The position numbers and the translations under genes are program-made. From Oscillatoriophycideae cyanobacterium NC_groundwater_1537_Pr4_S-0.65um_50_18 (lineage in GTDB: Bacteria; Cyanobacteriota; Cyanobacteriia; Elainellales; Elainellaceae): a DNA stretch of 64,000 bases. Numbering within the stretch: the first letter of the stretch is position 1; every line of letters begins with the position of its first letter. The DNA lies in assembly GCA_016208305.1 (NCBI GenBank), contig JACQYI010000049.1, positions 1-64,000 on the forward strand, read 5' to 3'. The notes beneath the pieces were generated by a model. It searched no databases and was not told the DNA's origin. It saw nothing but the letters and a program-made list of their open reading frames with translations. This document shows, in pieces, positions 18,301-27,473 of this stretch.

Positions 18301-18687
18301 GAGTTTGGGGTCATCTCCCTTAAAAAGCGGACGGCTTGCGCTGCCGCCCAGTGGGCTGTCCAGTCGGCTGTCCAGTTGAAAGAGATGTCCCCTGCATTGA
18401 GCGGAGAGCAGATCAGCTTGCGAGTCAGGCTTTGCACCACCTGGAATGCCCTGAGCGATCGACGGTGCTGGACAGCCGCGCCGCAGGTTGGGGCGATCGG
18501 CGATCGCCTCTATACGTTGCGCCAGATGGCTAACCTCCCACCCGTTGCGGTGCAAGATCTCGCCCGTCAACCCTACTACAACTGCAATCTGCGCCATGCA
18601 GGAGCCAATGAGTATCGAGCGAAAGGTAATCTTGCGAGAAGAAATTCTGCCAGAAGAAGTGAGTATCTGAACCAGAAGCAGTTTCAT
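15325..18687 (-). CDS. Multi-PAS membrane histidine kinase
   Basis: 1120 residues: membrane segment about 23-43, an extracytoplasmic part of only about 90 residues, membrane segment about 133-152, HAMP to about 205, then four PAS domains (about 210-335, 385-500, 520-640, 650-770), HisKA with His798 in NMSHELRTPLNAILG, and HATPase with NLIDNAIKFT, DTGMGI and GTGLGL. The last 60 residues form helices (IAHLIEQIPESQTELKEAI) like tails found after receiver domains in cyanobacterial hybrid kinases, but no receiver is present. The sensor region is much shorter than the Cache-type domains usual for this architecture and contains a small repeat (LDSRLDSPLGG). Its start overlaps the preceding regulator stop by four bases, so the pair is translationally coupled. 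Confidence 0.9.
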   Translation of the reverse strand: MKLLLVQILTSSGRISSRKITFRSILIGSCMAQIAVVVGLTGEILHRNGWEVSHLAQRIEAIADRPNLRRGCPAPSIAQGIPGGAKPDSQADLLSAQCRGHLFQLDSRLDSPLGGSASRPLFKGDDPKLRTTIELLGWALLVALGAALLTARWLTQPLLRLNEAAKAIVTGRSSRITPDHSNREVAELAQSLNNMASQLDVLLTAFEQSEQKFANLMESVPIGVGAINSTGAVIYMNSTAIRLFGKEATPDRLLDSQSATYNIYMAGTDRLYPTELLPSALALKGQSAKVDNMEIHRADGAVILLEGQSTPVFDKSGQVLYAIVVFQDITARRQSEQILSDYNWTLAIQVAARTDELAQTNAALEQEILERKQMERALRESEGKFRAIFNQTLQFVSLLRPDGTVLEVNQTALSFGKLMRSQVVGKRLWETPWWQLDVAVQTPLKRAIVAAAQGEFVRYEIEILEQDTVITIDFSLRPIWNEVGAVTILLLEGQDISERKRQEVERKRAEEALQNSERNLRTIFNNAHDAIFLHQTDGTILDVNDRMLELFQVSREEALQFSILQDYFSDTNRLEAIPEIWHRVLTGETICFEWQAKRPYDGSVFDAEVALRRIVLSGQDTILANVHDISAAKRSEAERQQTAADLEAQRAFLYKVIDAVPNCIFVKDHAGRIIAMNRAGASIHGSSVGDALGKYTNEFGNFPAAQVEEFLEVNREVMKTRQPYFIPAQGIRNLQGELRWYQVVISPFIDNKGKVQGIIGSATDITELKRAEEALRQAKDAAEAANKAKSAFLANMSHELRTPLNAILGFSELMARDRLTPQQQQQLETINRNGEHLLHLINEVLSIAKIESGYVVLEEQPCNLSTLLESIEGMFRLRASNKGLRLLWHRADDLPQMIYTDVHKLRQILINLIDNAIKFTEQGEVAIAVNLENERASLCFEIADTGMGIAAHELSLIFESFTQSESGRRSQQGTGLGLPMCRRFVQLMGGELTVNSQWQKGSLFQFTIPLKLPETLAFQQRSAQPASSSLVAYSLPYPLPYPQFKSATLAKKPNSLAPWLSGMSDRWITELNFAARSADSKAIAHLIEQIPESQTELKEAIAHLVHHFQLETLIQLTQLP

Positions 18688-19625
18688 GGATTTCTCCAGG
18701 GAGCAGATAAGGCAAAACGATCGCGTCCTTCTTGTTTGGCGCGGTAGAGTGCTTGATCGGCAGCCTGAACTAAATCATCGGGCGATCGATCCAATTGCGG
18801 AATGACGCTGGCAATGCCCATGCTGAGGGTCAGACAGTCACTAATAGTAGAAGTTGCATGGGGCTGCTGAAGCTGAAGCAACTGAGATTGAATTCTTTGA
18901 GCTAGCTCGATCGCGCCTTCCATCGGAGTTTTAGGCAACGTTAGGGCAAATTCTTCGCCCCCATAACGGGCTGCCAAATCTGCGGGGCGCTTGGCACAGG
19001 CTTGCAGCACAGCTCCAACCTGGCGTAAACAGTCATCTCCAGCAGGATGACCATAGGTATCGTTGTACTGCTTAAAAAAGTCAATGTCGCAGAGAATCAG
19101 CGCCAAAGGCTGCTGTTCGCGCGCCATTCTGCGCCATTCTTGTTCTAGATGTTCATTAAAACAGCGACGATTGGCAAGCTGGGTTAAGCCATCCAGATTG
19201 ACCAGACGCTTTAGCTCAAGGTTAGCGCGCTCTAGCTGCTGCTGTAAACGGCGTAATGCCAGATGAGTTTTGACCCGTGCTAGAACCTCAGCCGTGTGGA
19301 AGGGTTTGGTAATGTAGTCAACCCCCCCAACTTCAAAAGCTTTAATTTTGTCAGAGATATCATCGAGGGCGCTGAGAAAAATGACAGGAATATCGCAAGT
19401 TTCTGCATTAGACTTAAGCTGAACGCAAACTTCGTAGCCATCTAATCCCGGCATTCGGATATCCAGCAAAATCAGCTCTGGCGGAGCTGTTTCTGCCACC
19501 ATGAGAGCCATCCGCCCGTTGATTACAGTGCGAGCCTCATAGCCCTGCTGAGTCAAAATCCCGGAAAGAAAGCGCAAGTTGTCGGGCGTGTCATCCACAA
19601 TCAGGATATTGCCGTCACAGGTCAT
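18684..19625 (-). CDS. Response regulator with GGDEF diguanylate cyclase domain
   Basis: The ATG at 19625 gives 313 residues (MTCDGNILIVDDTPDNLRFL); an upstream in-frame start at 19685 adds an unlikely 20. The receiver has the phospho-acceptor in LILLDIRMPGLDGYE and the conserved Lys in YITKPF. A helical linker joins it to a GGDEF domain with active-site YGGEEF and an inhibitory RxxD motif (RPAD) five residues before it, so c-di-GMP synthesis with product inhibition is expected. The downstream kinase overlaps by ATGA and is the likely partner. Confidence 0.92.
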   Translation of the reverse strand: MTCDGNILIVDDTPDNLRFLSGILTQQGYEARTVINGRMALMVAETAPPELILLDIRMPGLDGYEVCVQLKSNAETCDIPVIFLSALDDISDKIKAFEVGGVDYITKPFHTAEVLARVKTHLALRRLQQQLERANLELKRLVNLDGLTQLANRRCFNEHLEQEWRRMAREQQPLALILCDIDFFKQYNDTYGHPAGDDCLRQVGAVLQACAKRPADLAARYGGEEFALTLPKTPMEGAIELAQRIQSQLLQLQQPHATSTISDCLTLSMGIASVIPQLDRSPDDLVQAADQALYRAKQEGRDRFALSAPWRNP

Positions 19626-19875
19626 CGGAGGGCACCACCCAATGGGTATCAAAGGGCTACAATTATGTATCTCTAGTGTGCCCAATTCTAATTCAAAACT
19701 CCAGAACTTAAGGGGTTAAGGGTGCCAGTACTTTCTCAGCTACATAGCCTCTTCTAACCATTCAGAGAGAGTCAAAGCGCGACTCTTGGAAAAAAATGAA
19801 TTTCATTAAATTTAATAGCTTTCCACAGCTTTGTGGACAGAGGCAAGCTTTGATATAGTCTTATTTTTAAAAAAA

Positions 19876-19920
19876 CTTATTGTTTAGAAGCTAGGCAGAA
19901 CGAGACTTCTAAACAATAAG
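19876..19920. repeat. 15-bp perfect inverted repeat
   Basis: CTTATTGTTTAGAAG (19876-19890) and its complement (19906-19920) around a 15-base loop. It lies upstream of the regulator gene; it could be an operator or a degenerate mobile-element end. Confidence 0.65.
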
Positions 19921-20047
19921 CTATAGCTGCATTCACAGCGGTTAGGACAGGGACATTTTTAAGCGCGCACTCAGAAATGTCCTTAGCCCGATGATTACGG
20001 CTATGGTTTCCTAGGCGCTTAAGCACTTACAAAATTAAATTTCAAAG

Positions 20048-20092
20048 CTTTTTTTGAGAGAGTGCGACAGAGCCACACTCTCTCAAAAAAAG
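20048..20092 (-). terminator. 17-bp stem downstream of pntB
   Basis: CTTTTTTTGAGAGAGTG (20048-20064) pairs perfectly with 20076-20092 across an 11-base loop. It starts about 95 bases past the pntB stop. On the minus strand the stem closes with an A-rich 3' arm rather than a T-tract, so termination is plausible but not typical. Confidence 0.5.
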
Positions 20093-20187
20093 TTCTTCCA
20101 GTTATTTCTGCGAAGAGCCTGAGGGTAGAACAGGCGTAGGATAGGTTGAGTGAGCTTACCTGAAAGGTCTGTAGCAGCCGTTGCGGG

Positions 20188-21596
<1,409 letters not shown>

Positions 21597-21600
<4 letters not shown>

Positions 21601-21890
21601 GCTTTCACGTCCTTCTTCTTAAACATTTGCAGCATTCGATCGGTAACGAGAAAACCACCCACAACGTTAATTGTTGCTAGCACCACGGCCAGCAATCCCA
21701 AAATCACCGTCAGGCTCCAGTTTTTATCTCCTGCTACAAGCAAAGCCCCGACGATCGCAATGCCTGAGATGGCGTTGGAGCCAGACATTAGCGGCGTGTG
21801 CAGCGTCGGAGGAATCTTGTTGATTACCTCAAAGCCGATAAAGGTCGCCAGTACAAAAACCACCAAACCCGTAATCAGAGGGTCTATCAT
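21597..21890 (-). CDS. pntA2: NAD(P) transhydrogenase subunit alpha part 2 (membrane)
   Basis: 97 residues with three membrane helices (LVVFVLATFIGFEVINKIPP, HTPLMSGSNAISGIAIVGAL, VILGLLAVVLATINVVGGF), the split membrane portion of the alpha subunit. It lies between pntA1 (about 100 bases upstream) and pntB (4-bp overlap), confirming the three-gene operon typical of cyanobacteria. Confidence 0.95.
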
Positions 21891-21993
21891 GCTGTGTTTT
21901 CTCCTCTAGTCTTCTAGCAATATATTTTGCAGTGCATTCTCTCAGCTTTTGGCAGTTACAAGATGAGTCGCTCAGGCGTCCTTCTTACGGTCG

Positions 21994-23157
21994 TCAACGA
22001 GTTACCGCTACAGCTTCACCCAGCAAGTCTCGCACGCGAGCATTGCGGATTTCGCCCGCATGCGTGACACAAGTGCTGCCTGTGATTTCGTCTTCAAAGT
22101 TGAGAACGAGATTGCCCTCTTTGACCAGATATTGCACCAGCGTCAGCAAATTTTTTGAATACATTTGACTGGCGTGAATCGGCATAGAGGCCGGTAAGTT
22201 AACCGGGCCAAGTAGCGTCACCCCATTGCGCACGATCGTCCGACCGGGTTCAGTACCCGCACAGTTGCCGCCCTGCTCTGAAGCCAGATCGACAACAACT
22301 GCACCGGGCTTCATAGAGTCCACCATCTCTTCCGTGACCAGACGCGGGGCCTGTCTACCCGGCACCTGCGCCGTTGTGATTACCACATCGGCAGTTTTAA
22401 CATGCTCTGCGATCGCTTCTTGGGTCTTCTGCTTGGCGCGATCAGACACCTCTTTGGCATAGCCGCCCGCCGCCACCGTCTCTTCTTCTAGCTTCACCTC
22501 GACAAATTTTGCGCCCAAGCTTTGCACCTCTTCCTTAACGGCAGGGCGAATGTCAAAGGCTTCTACCACCGCACCCAGGCGGCGGGCAGTGGCGATCGCT
22601 TGCAAGCCTGCCACCCCTGCCCCAATCACAAACACCTTGGCCGGGGGAATGGTGCCCGCTGCGGTGGTGAGCATGGGGAAAAACTTGGGGGAAGTGGCGG
22701 CGGCGATCAGTGCTGCCTTATAACCAGCAACCCCTGCCTGAGAAGACAGAGCATCCATACTCTGCGCCCGGCTGATGCGAGGAATGAGTTCGATGCTGAA
22801 GGCTGTAATTTGGCGATCGGCCAGCCGTCTAATCAGCGCAGGTTCAGCCAGGGGGTTGAGAAAGCTAATCAGCGTTGTGCCTGGGCGCAACAGATCCACC
22901 TCATGCCGCCCATGCTCTAGAGCCTGTGGGGGTTTGACTTTTAGCAGAATATCGGCCTGGTTCCACAAATCATCTCTATCTGTAACGATCGCTGCCCCGG
23001 CTGCTTCATAATCGGCATCAGAAAACGAGGCTTCTAAACCTGCGCCCGCTTCTACGGCCACCTCAAACCCTTGTTTGACGAGCCGACTCACCGTGTCTGG
23101 AATCAGGGCGACACGACGTTCGCCCATTTCAATTTCTTTTGCGATCGCGATTTTCAT
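21994..23157 (-). CDS. pntA1: NAD(P) transhydrogenase subunit alpha part 1 (NAD-binding)
   Basis: 387 residues forming the peripheral NAD(H)-binding domain I, related to alanine dehydrogenase: MKIAIAKEIEMGERRVALIP start, SFLNPLAEPALIRRL, the mobile-loop region RISRAQSMDALSSQAGVAGY, Rossmann motif VFVIGAGVAGLQAIATARRLGA and DLASEQGGNCAGTEPG. Full length for the split form. First gene of the pnt operon; the long upstream spacer carries a dispersed repeat (23193-23272). Confidence 0.96.
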   Translation of the reverse strand: MKIAIAKEIEMGERRVALIPDTVSRLVKQGFEVAVEAGAGLEASFSDADYEAAGAAIVTDRDDLWNQADILLKVKPPQALEHGRHEVDLLRPGTTLISFLNPLAEPALIRRLADRQITAFSIELIPRISRAQSMDALSSQAGVAGYKAALIAAATSPKFFPMLTTAAGTIPPAKVFVIGAGVAGLQAIATARRLGAVVEAFDIRPAVKEEVQSLGAKFVEVKLEEETVAAGGYAKEVSDRAKQKTQEAIAEHVKTADVVITTAQVPGRQAPRLVTEEMVDSMKPGAVVVDLASEQGGNCAGTEPGRTIVRNGVTLLGPVNLPASMPIHASQMYSKNLLTLVQYLVKEGNLVLNFEDEITGSTCVTHAGEIRNARVRDLLGEAVAVTR

Positions 23158-23941
23158 GAAATCTCCTAAATCAAGTCTCGAAGTTCTCTAGCCCTCTCGC
23201 AGATTAAATCTTTAGATTAGGGGGACTGGAGGCTGCGCCCCCGTTAACCCTAATTTGCAAGAGGTTTTCTGAATAAAGGGTTTGTCGGCCATGCTCTAGT
23301 TCTGGCATTTATTCAAGGGAATAAACATCATATGTAAAACATAACCGCCTGCTTCAGGTTGAGTTGCTGGTAGCGCTGGAACAGACATGGCAAAATCAGC
23401 AGATACAGCAAAGCCACGCTCCTCCGCCGTTTATTTTTCTGCCGTCCACATAGGGTTGAGCATTTAGAGTTGAGCATTTGCCTAGGGAAGTTGATTCAGC
23501 AAACCTCTTTTTGTGAAGATTTATTTCTTTCAACGCCGCAAAGGCTTTTACACACAATAGTCTCGTCTGATCGATGAGGCAGATTTCTACAGATTTAGAT
23601 CACATCCGCTTAAGAAAGCATCATTTTCTTTGAAACATTAATTAGCGTTACATCACTAAATGCAACAAATTAGCCGAGTCAAATATGCTTCACCTGACTT
23701 AGAGGCTGAGTGGGTAGCAAATGCTCCATAGATCGCTCGTACCTCTAAAAATCACTTTTTAGAGTTTTCGGCTCTACTAAGACTGCATTATTAACTTCAT
23801 CCCCTGATCTGAACCGATCGCTATAAACATCTGTATCCAAGGAATCTGTATCCAAGGAAACAGTTAAATCAGGTGATTCATTTATTAACATACGTTAGAT
23901 GAATAACCGTTCTTCAGTCTTTCCCACCCCCCTTTTTAATC
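23158..23941. other. Long divergent spacer between pntA1 and cphA2
   Basis: About 780 bases without a convincing gene. It holds a family-B palindromic repeat (23193-23272) and a tandem 15-bp duplication ATCTGTATCCAAGGA (23829-23843, 23844-23858). The 300 bases before cphA2 are AT-rich and probably contain its promoter. I looked for an NtcA box (GTA-N8-TAC) by eye and found no exact match. Confidence 0.5.
23193..23272. repeat. Dispersed palindromic repeat, family B copy 1
   Basis: An 80-bp segment beginning CCTCTCGCAGATTA and ending CCCTAATTTGCAAGAGG...CTGA. It aligns without gaps to 45758-45837 with about three quarters identical positions. The two halves are partly complementary (AGATTAGGG with CCCTAATTT) around a GGCTGCGC centre. 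It lies about 35 bases upstream of pntA1. Confidence 0.75.
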
Positions 23942-25849
23942 ATGGTTTCAGGTCTTGACGCGACTCCGCCCACTAACGCTAGAGCTAACGATGTCTTTGA
24001 TGTCTTCCATTTCAAGCATTATTCCGGCCCTAATCCTTACCTGCAAACCGCTGCCTTTGTATTTGACTTTGCCTTAAGTGGACATAGCGAACCTTTACCC
24101 ATCAGGGCTTACGTGGATTGGATCTCTCAGCGCTTTCCCCATTTTAGAGAGCGATCTTTTGAGTCTCATGCCGAGCTGTTTGCCCAAACTGCGGTTGAGT
24201 TAGGCAAGTTGGAAATGGAACTCCGATGCGATCGCCATAGCCTCAAGCCTTTAGGCGGAGCGACCCGAATTGCAATTGAATCGCTGCATGAGTCCACAAG
24301 TCGGGGTGTCATTTATGCCGTATGGGATTGGTTTGAAGATATTTCTCGCGATCGGTTTTTCAATCTAGATGGACAAATTCAGATTTTGCAAAACCGATTT
24401 CGGCGATCGTCCTACGGTGGCCCTACGGTTTATGCACTGCTGAATGCAGCCCATATTCGAGGCATTCCGACCTTTTATCTACCCGATGAAGGGTTAATGC
24501 AGTATGGCTATGGCAGCAAGCAGGTACGCGGCATTGCCACCACGTTTGATGGAGACAGCCATCTTGACTCTGATTTCACCACCCATAAGGATGATTGCAA
24601 AGCGTTTTTAGCCACGCTAGGGTTTCCGGTGCCCAAGGGAGAAATTGTTTCGACGCGGAAAGCCTTGCTAGCAACCACCGATCGCATTGGCTATCCGGTT
24701 GCCATTAAGCCTGTGATCGGACACAAAGGCATTGGCGTCACCGCAGAGGTACAAGACGATGATGAGGCAGAGCGGGCATTCGATCATGCCGTCAAAGCCC
24801 ATCCCGAAGGCGAACCCATTCGCGTGATTGTAGAGCAGCATGTGTATGGCACCGATCACCGCTTGCTCTGCGTTAACGGCAAGTTTGTGGCAGCTACCGA
24901 GCGCCATCCGGCCTCTGTGTTGGGCGATGGCAAATCAACGATCGCCGAGCTAATTGAAGATGAAAATGCCAAGCCTGAGCGCCTTGATACCCCCACTTCG
25001 CCTCTGGGCAAAATCATCAGCGATGATTCTATGGAGCATTTTTTGGCAGAACAAGGTTTGAATTTAGACAGCATTCCGGAGCGCGATCGCCTAGTCCACT
25101 TGCGAAAGGTCGCCAACCTCTCGTCGGGCGGCGTCAGCCTAGATGCCACAACCAAGCTCCATCCTGACAATATTATTCTGGCACAGGATATTGCACAGCA
25201 CTTTCGTTTGGTCTGCCTGGGTATTGACGTATTAACCCCTGACATCTCTCGCTCTTGGAAAGAAGGCAAGTTTGGCATTGTCGAGATTAACTCAGCACCA
25301 GGCGTGTATATGCATTTGCGTCCTGCCGTGGGAGACAGCGTAGATGTGGGTGGGAAAATTATAGAAAACTTTTTTGAATCAGAAGACGAATCGAGAATTC
25401 CCATTCTTAGCTTTAACTACATTCCCATCGAGGAACTTAAGGAGCTAATTGACGAGATTTCTGTCAAACATCCCAATTGGGCGATCGGGGCCATCTGCCG
25501 AGATGGGGTCTTTGTCAATCGCGGGGAAAAGCAAATGATGGGAAGCTACAACACTAAAGTACAAAGCCTGCTCCGTAACCCTAAACTCGATCTGTTAATT
25601 GCTGAGTATCCTGAATCCGTTCTAGAAGAACAAGGTCTATTCTACGATAAAAGCAATATTGTGATTCTAGATGAACCTACAGAGACAGAGATGATGTTGA
25701 CTCAAAATGTTGCCGATGATGCAACGGTTCTCATTCGCCAAGGGAACATCATCACGGTGCGGAGTAAAGGGTTGCTAGATCAATATCAACTAGGCGAGCA
25801 GGAACCCTTCAAGCGGATTTACTGGAAGGAAATTTCTGCGATCCTATAA
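23942..25849 (+). CDS. cphA2: Cyanophycin synthetase of the short CphA2 type
   Basis: 635 residues: an N-terminal cyanophycin-synthetase domain (about 1-160), an ATP-grasp domain (about 215-480; VAIKPVIGHKGIGVTAEV, RVIVEQHVYGTDHRLLCVNG, ASVLGDGKSTIAELIE, FGIVEINSAPGVYMH), then a shortened Mur-ligase-like part (about 490-635) in which the P-loop GTNGKT expected in CphA1 is absent. Known CphA2 enzymes with this truncation polymerise beta-aspartyl-arginine dipeptides into cyanophycin. They therefore recycle cyanophycinase product, mainly in nitrogen-fixing cyanobacteria. Start ATG as given. No cyanophycinase or cphA1 is adjacent. Confidence 0.9.
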   Translation: MVSGLDATPPTNARANDVFDVFHFKHYSGPNPYLQTAAFVFDFALSGHSEPLPIRAYVDWISQRFPHFRERSFESHAELFAQTAVELGKLEMELRCDRHSLKPLGGATRIAIESLHESTSRGVIYAVWDWFEDISRDRFFNLDGQIQILQNRFRRSSYGGPTVYALLNAAHIRGIPTFYLPDEGLMQYGYGSKQVRGIATTFDGDSHLDSDFTTHKDDCKAFLATLGFPVPKGEIVSTRKALLATTDRIGYPVAIKPVIGHKGIGVTAEVQDDDEAERAFDHAVKAHPEGEPIRVIVEQHVYGTDHRLLCVNGKFVAATERHPASVLGDGKSTIAELIEDENAKPERLDTPTSPLGKIISDDSMEHFLAEQGLNLDSIPERDRLVHLRKVANLSSGGVSLDATTKLHPDNIILAQDIAQHFRLVCLGIDVLTPDISRSWKEGKFGIVEINSAPGVYMHLRPAVGDSVDVGGKIIENFFESEDESRIPILSFNYIPIEELKELIDEISVKHPNWAIGAICRDGVFVNRGEKQMMGSYNTKVQSLLRNPKLDLLIAEYPESVLEEQGLFYDKSNIVILDEPTETEMMLTQNVADDATVLIRQGNIITVRSKGLLDQYQLGEQEPFKRIYWKEISAIL

Positions 25850-25868
25850 CGACATTGCCTAGTAGGGA

Positions 25869-25914
25869 AATGAGCTTTAGTGAGAAAGCGGGCAATCTCC
25901 GGCTAAAGCTCATT
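25869..25914. terminator. Hairpin between convergent cphA2 and linker gene
   Basis: AATGAGCTTTAG (25869-25880) pairs perfectly with 25903-25914 (12 bp) around a 22-base loop that can fold further (GAGA/TCTC). It is 20 bases past cphA2 and faces a convergent gene, so a bidirectional terminator is likely. Confidence 0.6.
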
Positions 25915-25990
25915 CTAGAACTTACCAACAGCCTCCAGGCTCTATGTTGTGAAAAGGTGGGTAAGATCCTTTTTTCAAAAACAGCAGCGA

Positions 25991-26683
25991 TTACGCTACC
26001 GGAGAGGCGATGCCGTTGGCTTTAGCGGGTGCTGTAGAGGCTTCGATTAAGCTCAGCAGTTGCTCGATAGACAATTCATCTGCTTCAACTCCTAAGGCTT
26101 CCAATACCTCATTCACTTCAGGGTGGCGGCATACCCCCGCTTGGCAAACCAACCCAAGCTGTCGCCAGTAAGGCGTAGGCAGCGACCAACTCCGTTGTCC
26201 CGAATGTTCTTGGTTGAGAAGATGAGTTTCCAAGAACGCATTGGGAGAGTCGTAGTAAACCTTGCGTCGGGAATAGGGCACCGTAAAGCAGCCAAACACA
26301 TCGCCATATTCTTCTGAATCTAAAATGGCGGCAATCAATTGATATACGCCTTTTTTAAGCAAAATATCGCCGTAGACTTGCATCTCGCGAGAGTCCAAAA
26401 TTGCTCGTCCCATAAAGTGCTTGAAGCATAGCTCAAGAAACTTCATGTTAGAGAATTTGTGGTAGAACGCGTCGAGATAAACATCCGATCGCCCCAATTC
26501 TCGTAAGAAGCGGCGCACGCCAATCTTGTTTTTTAGAAAATCTTGCTCTGCCCGTGCAAGCATATCGCGCTCAAATTCATAGGGCTGCCGCTCTAGAGCT
26601 TGCTGGTAGATTTGCCTCAAGGCGAACTGACGCTCTTCTAGAGGGGAAAAGCGACCTACAGTTACGGGTTCAAAGTCATTCAT
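25991..26683 (-). CDS. Phycobilisome linker-domain protein (orphan)
   Basis: 230 residues with one phycobilisome linker (pfam00427-type) domain in the first 150: QIYQQALERQPYEFERDMLA, GVRRFLRELGRSDVYLDAFY, FLELCFKHFMGRAILDSREM, IAAILDSEEYGDVFG. The C-terminal 80 residues are not CpcD-like; I see no further domain. Linkers of this family join phycobiliprotein discs and core; this one is shorter than CpcG and not next to cpc/apc genes. It may be a specialised rod-core linker or a stress-type accessory linker. Confidence 0.85.
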   Translation of the reverse strand: MNDFEPVTVGRFSPLEERQFALRQIYQQALERQPYEFERDMLARAEQDFLKNKIGVRRFLRELGRSDVYLDAFYHKFSNMKFLELCFKHFMGRAILDSREMQVYGDILLKKGVYQLIAAILDSEEYGDVFGCFTVPYSRRKVYYDSPNAFLETHLLNQEHSGQRSWSLPTPYWRQLGLVCQAGVCRHPEVNEVLEALGVEADELSIEQLLSLIEASTAPAKANGIASPVA

Positions 26684-27004
26684 GGATACAAGGTGTCCTC
26701 AAATCAAGTAGTTGCATACCTGAGGTACACGGGGGCAAGTAAACCTCACCTGGAGTATTTCTGGGGGGATCTATTGGGGTGTTTCTATGGCTTAGACTGC
26801 CCTGAAGCTCACAGCGATCTTCAAATTGATGGGTTTCTTAACATTCATAGCGCTTTACACTCAGTTAAACGTCGATGCCTTTTTTAAAGGCAGTTAGCAT
26901 CAGATTTGCCGAAGCAAAATCGCGGAAACAGGAGCGCTGAGACTGTAGCTGCGGTTATCGATCGCCCCTGTTGAACTTGCGACTAAAAAGATGAGGAGTG
27001 TCAA
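26684..27004. other. Divergent spacer upstream of linker gene and secreted protein
   Basis: About 320 bases, no convincing gene. It should contain promoters for the linker and for the small secreted protein. GATGAGGAG just before 27005 is the ribosome-binding site of the latter. Confidence 0.4.
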
Positions 27005-27400
27005 ATGTCAATGAAGCTGCGTATTAAGGTTTTAAGTCTTGCGGCTGTCTCAGTTGCTTCGCTATTGCTTTTGAGTCAAGCGACAACCGCCGCCTCTAGC
27101 CGCACCTGTGCCTATGATGTCAACTCAGGGGTTCCCAATCCTTTGGGCATGAGAGCCTACATCACCCTGACAGAAGAACAGGGAGACACGCAGGTTTTGT
27201 TTGAGCAATTTCCTTCACCCATAGGCGGCGATCAGGTGCGGGCAACGATCGCCTCTAATCGCGTCCTTGTCTTCTACGGTATGAAGATCGATCAGGTGCG
27301 GACGCTCATGCTGCAAGATCCCGCCTACTACACAGAGCTAGTGGGCTACGAAGACCCTGAGGGCTTTGCCCCCGTGAATGCTGTTTTAGCCTGCGAATAA
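27005..27400 (+). CDS. Small secreted hypothetical protein
   Basis: 131 residues with a signal peptide (MSMKLRIKVLSLAAVSVASL, cleavage plausible after ATTAAS). The mature part has two Cys (SRTCAYDV near its start, LACE at the very C-terminus) that could form one disulphide. ATG preceded by GAGGAG. Family unknown to me; the short, exported beta-rich pattern is common in cyanobacteria. It converges on the AAA gene with 73 bases between. Confidence 0.65.
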   Translation: MSMKLRIKVLSLAAVSVASLLLLSQATTAASSRTCAYDVNSGVPNPLGMRAYITLTEEQGDTQVLFEQFPSPIGGDQVRATIASNRVLVFYGMKIDQVRTLMLQDPAYYTELVGYEDPEGFAPVNAVLACE

Positions 27401-27473
27401 AGTTTCGATCTCTCAAGCGTTGCGACGAGTAGGGGAGCGATCGCCCCTCGGACAGCATCGCTCACATCTTTTT

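Larger units (their letters stand above)
19686..20187. other. Spacer rich in inverted repeats
   Basis: About 500 bases between pntB and the regulator gene on the same strand, with no coding frame. It contains three inverted repeats: 19876-19920, GGACATTT 19951-19958 with 19975-19982, and 20048-20092. It must hold the pntB terminator and the regulator-kinase promoter. Confidence 0.5.

Noticed and set aside
22522-22920. 132-residue plus-strand frame antisense to pntA1
   Set aside because: Lies wholly within the well-supported pntA1 coding region.
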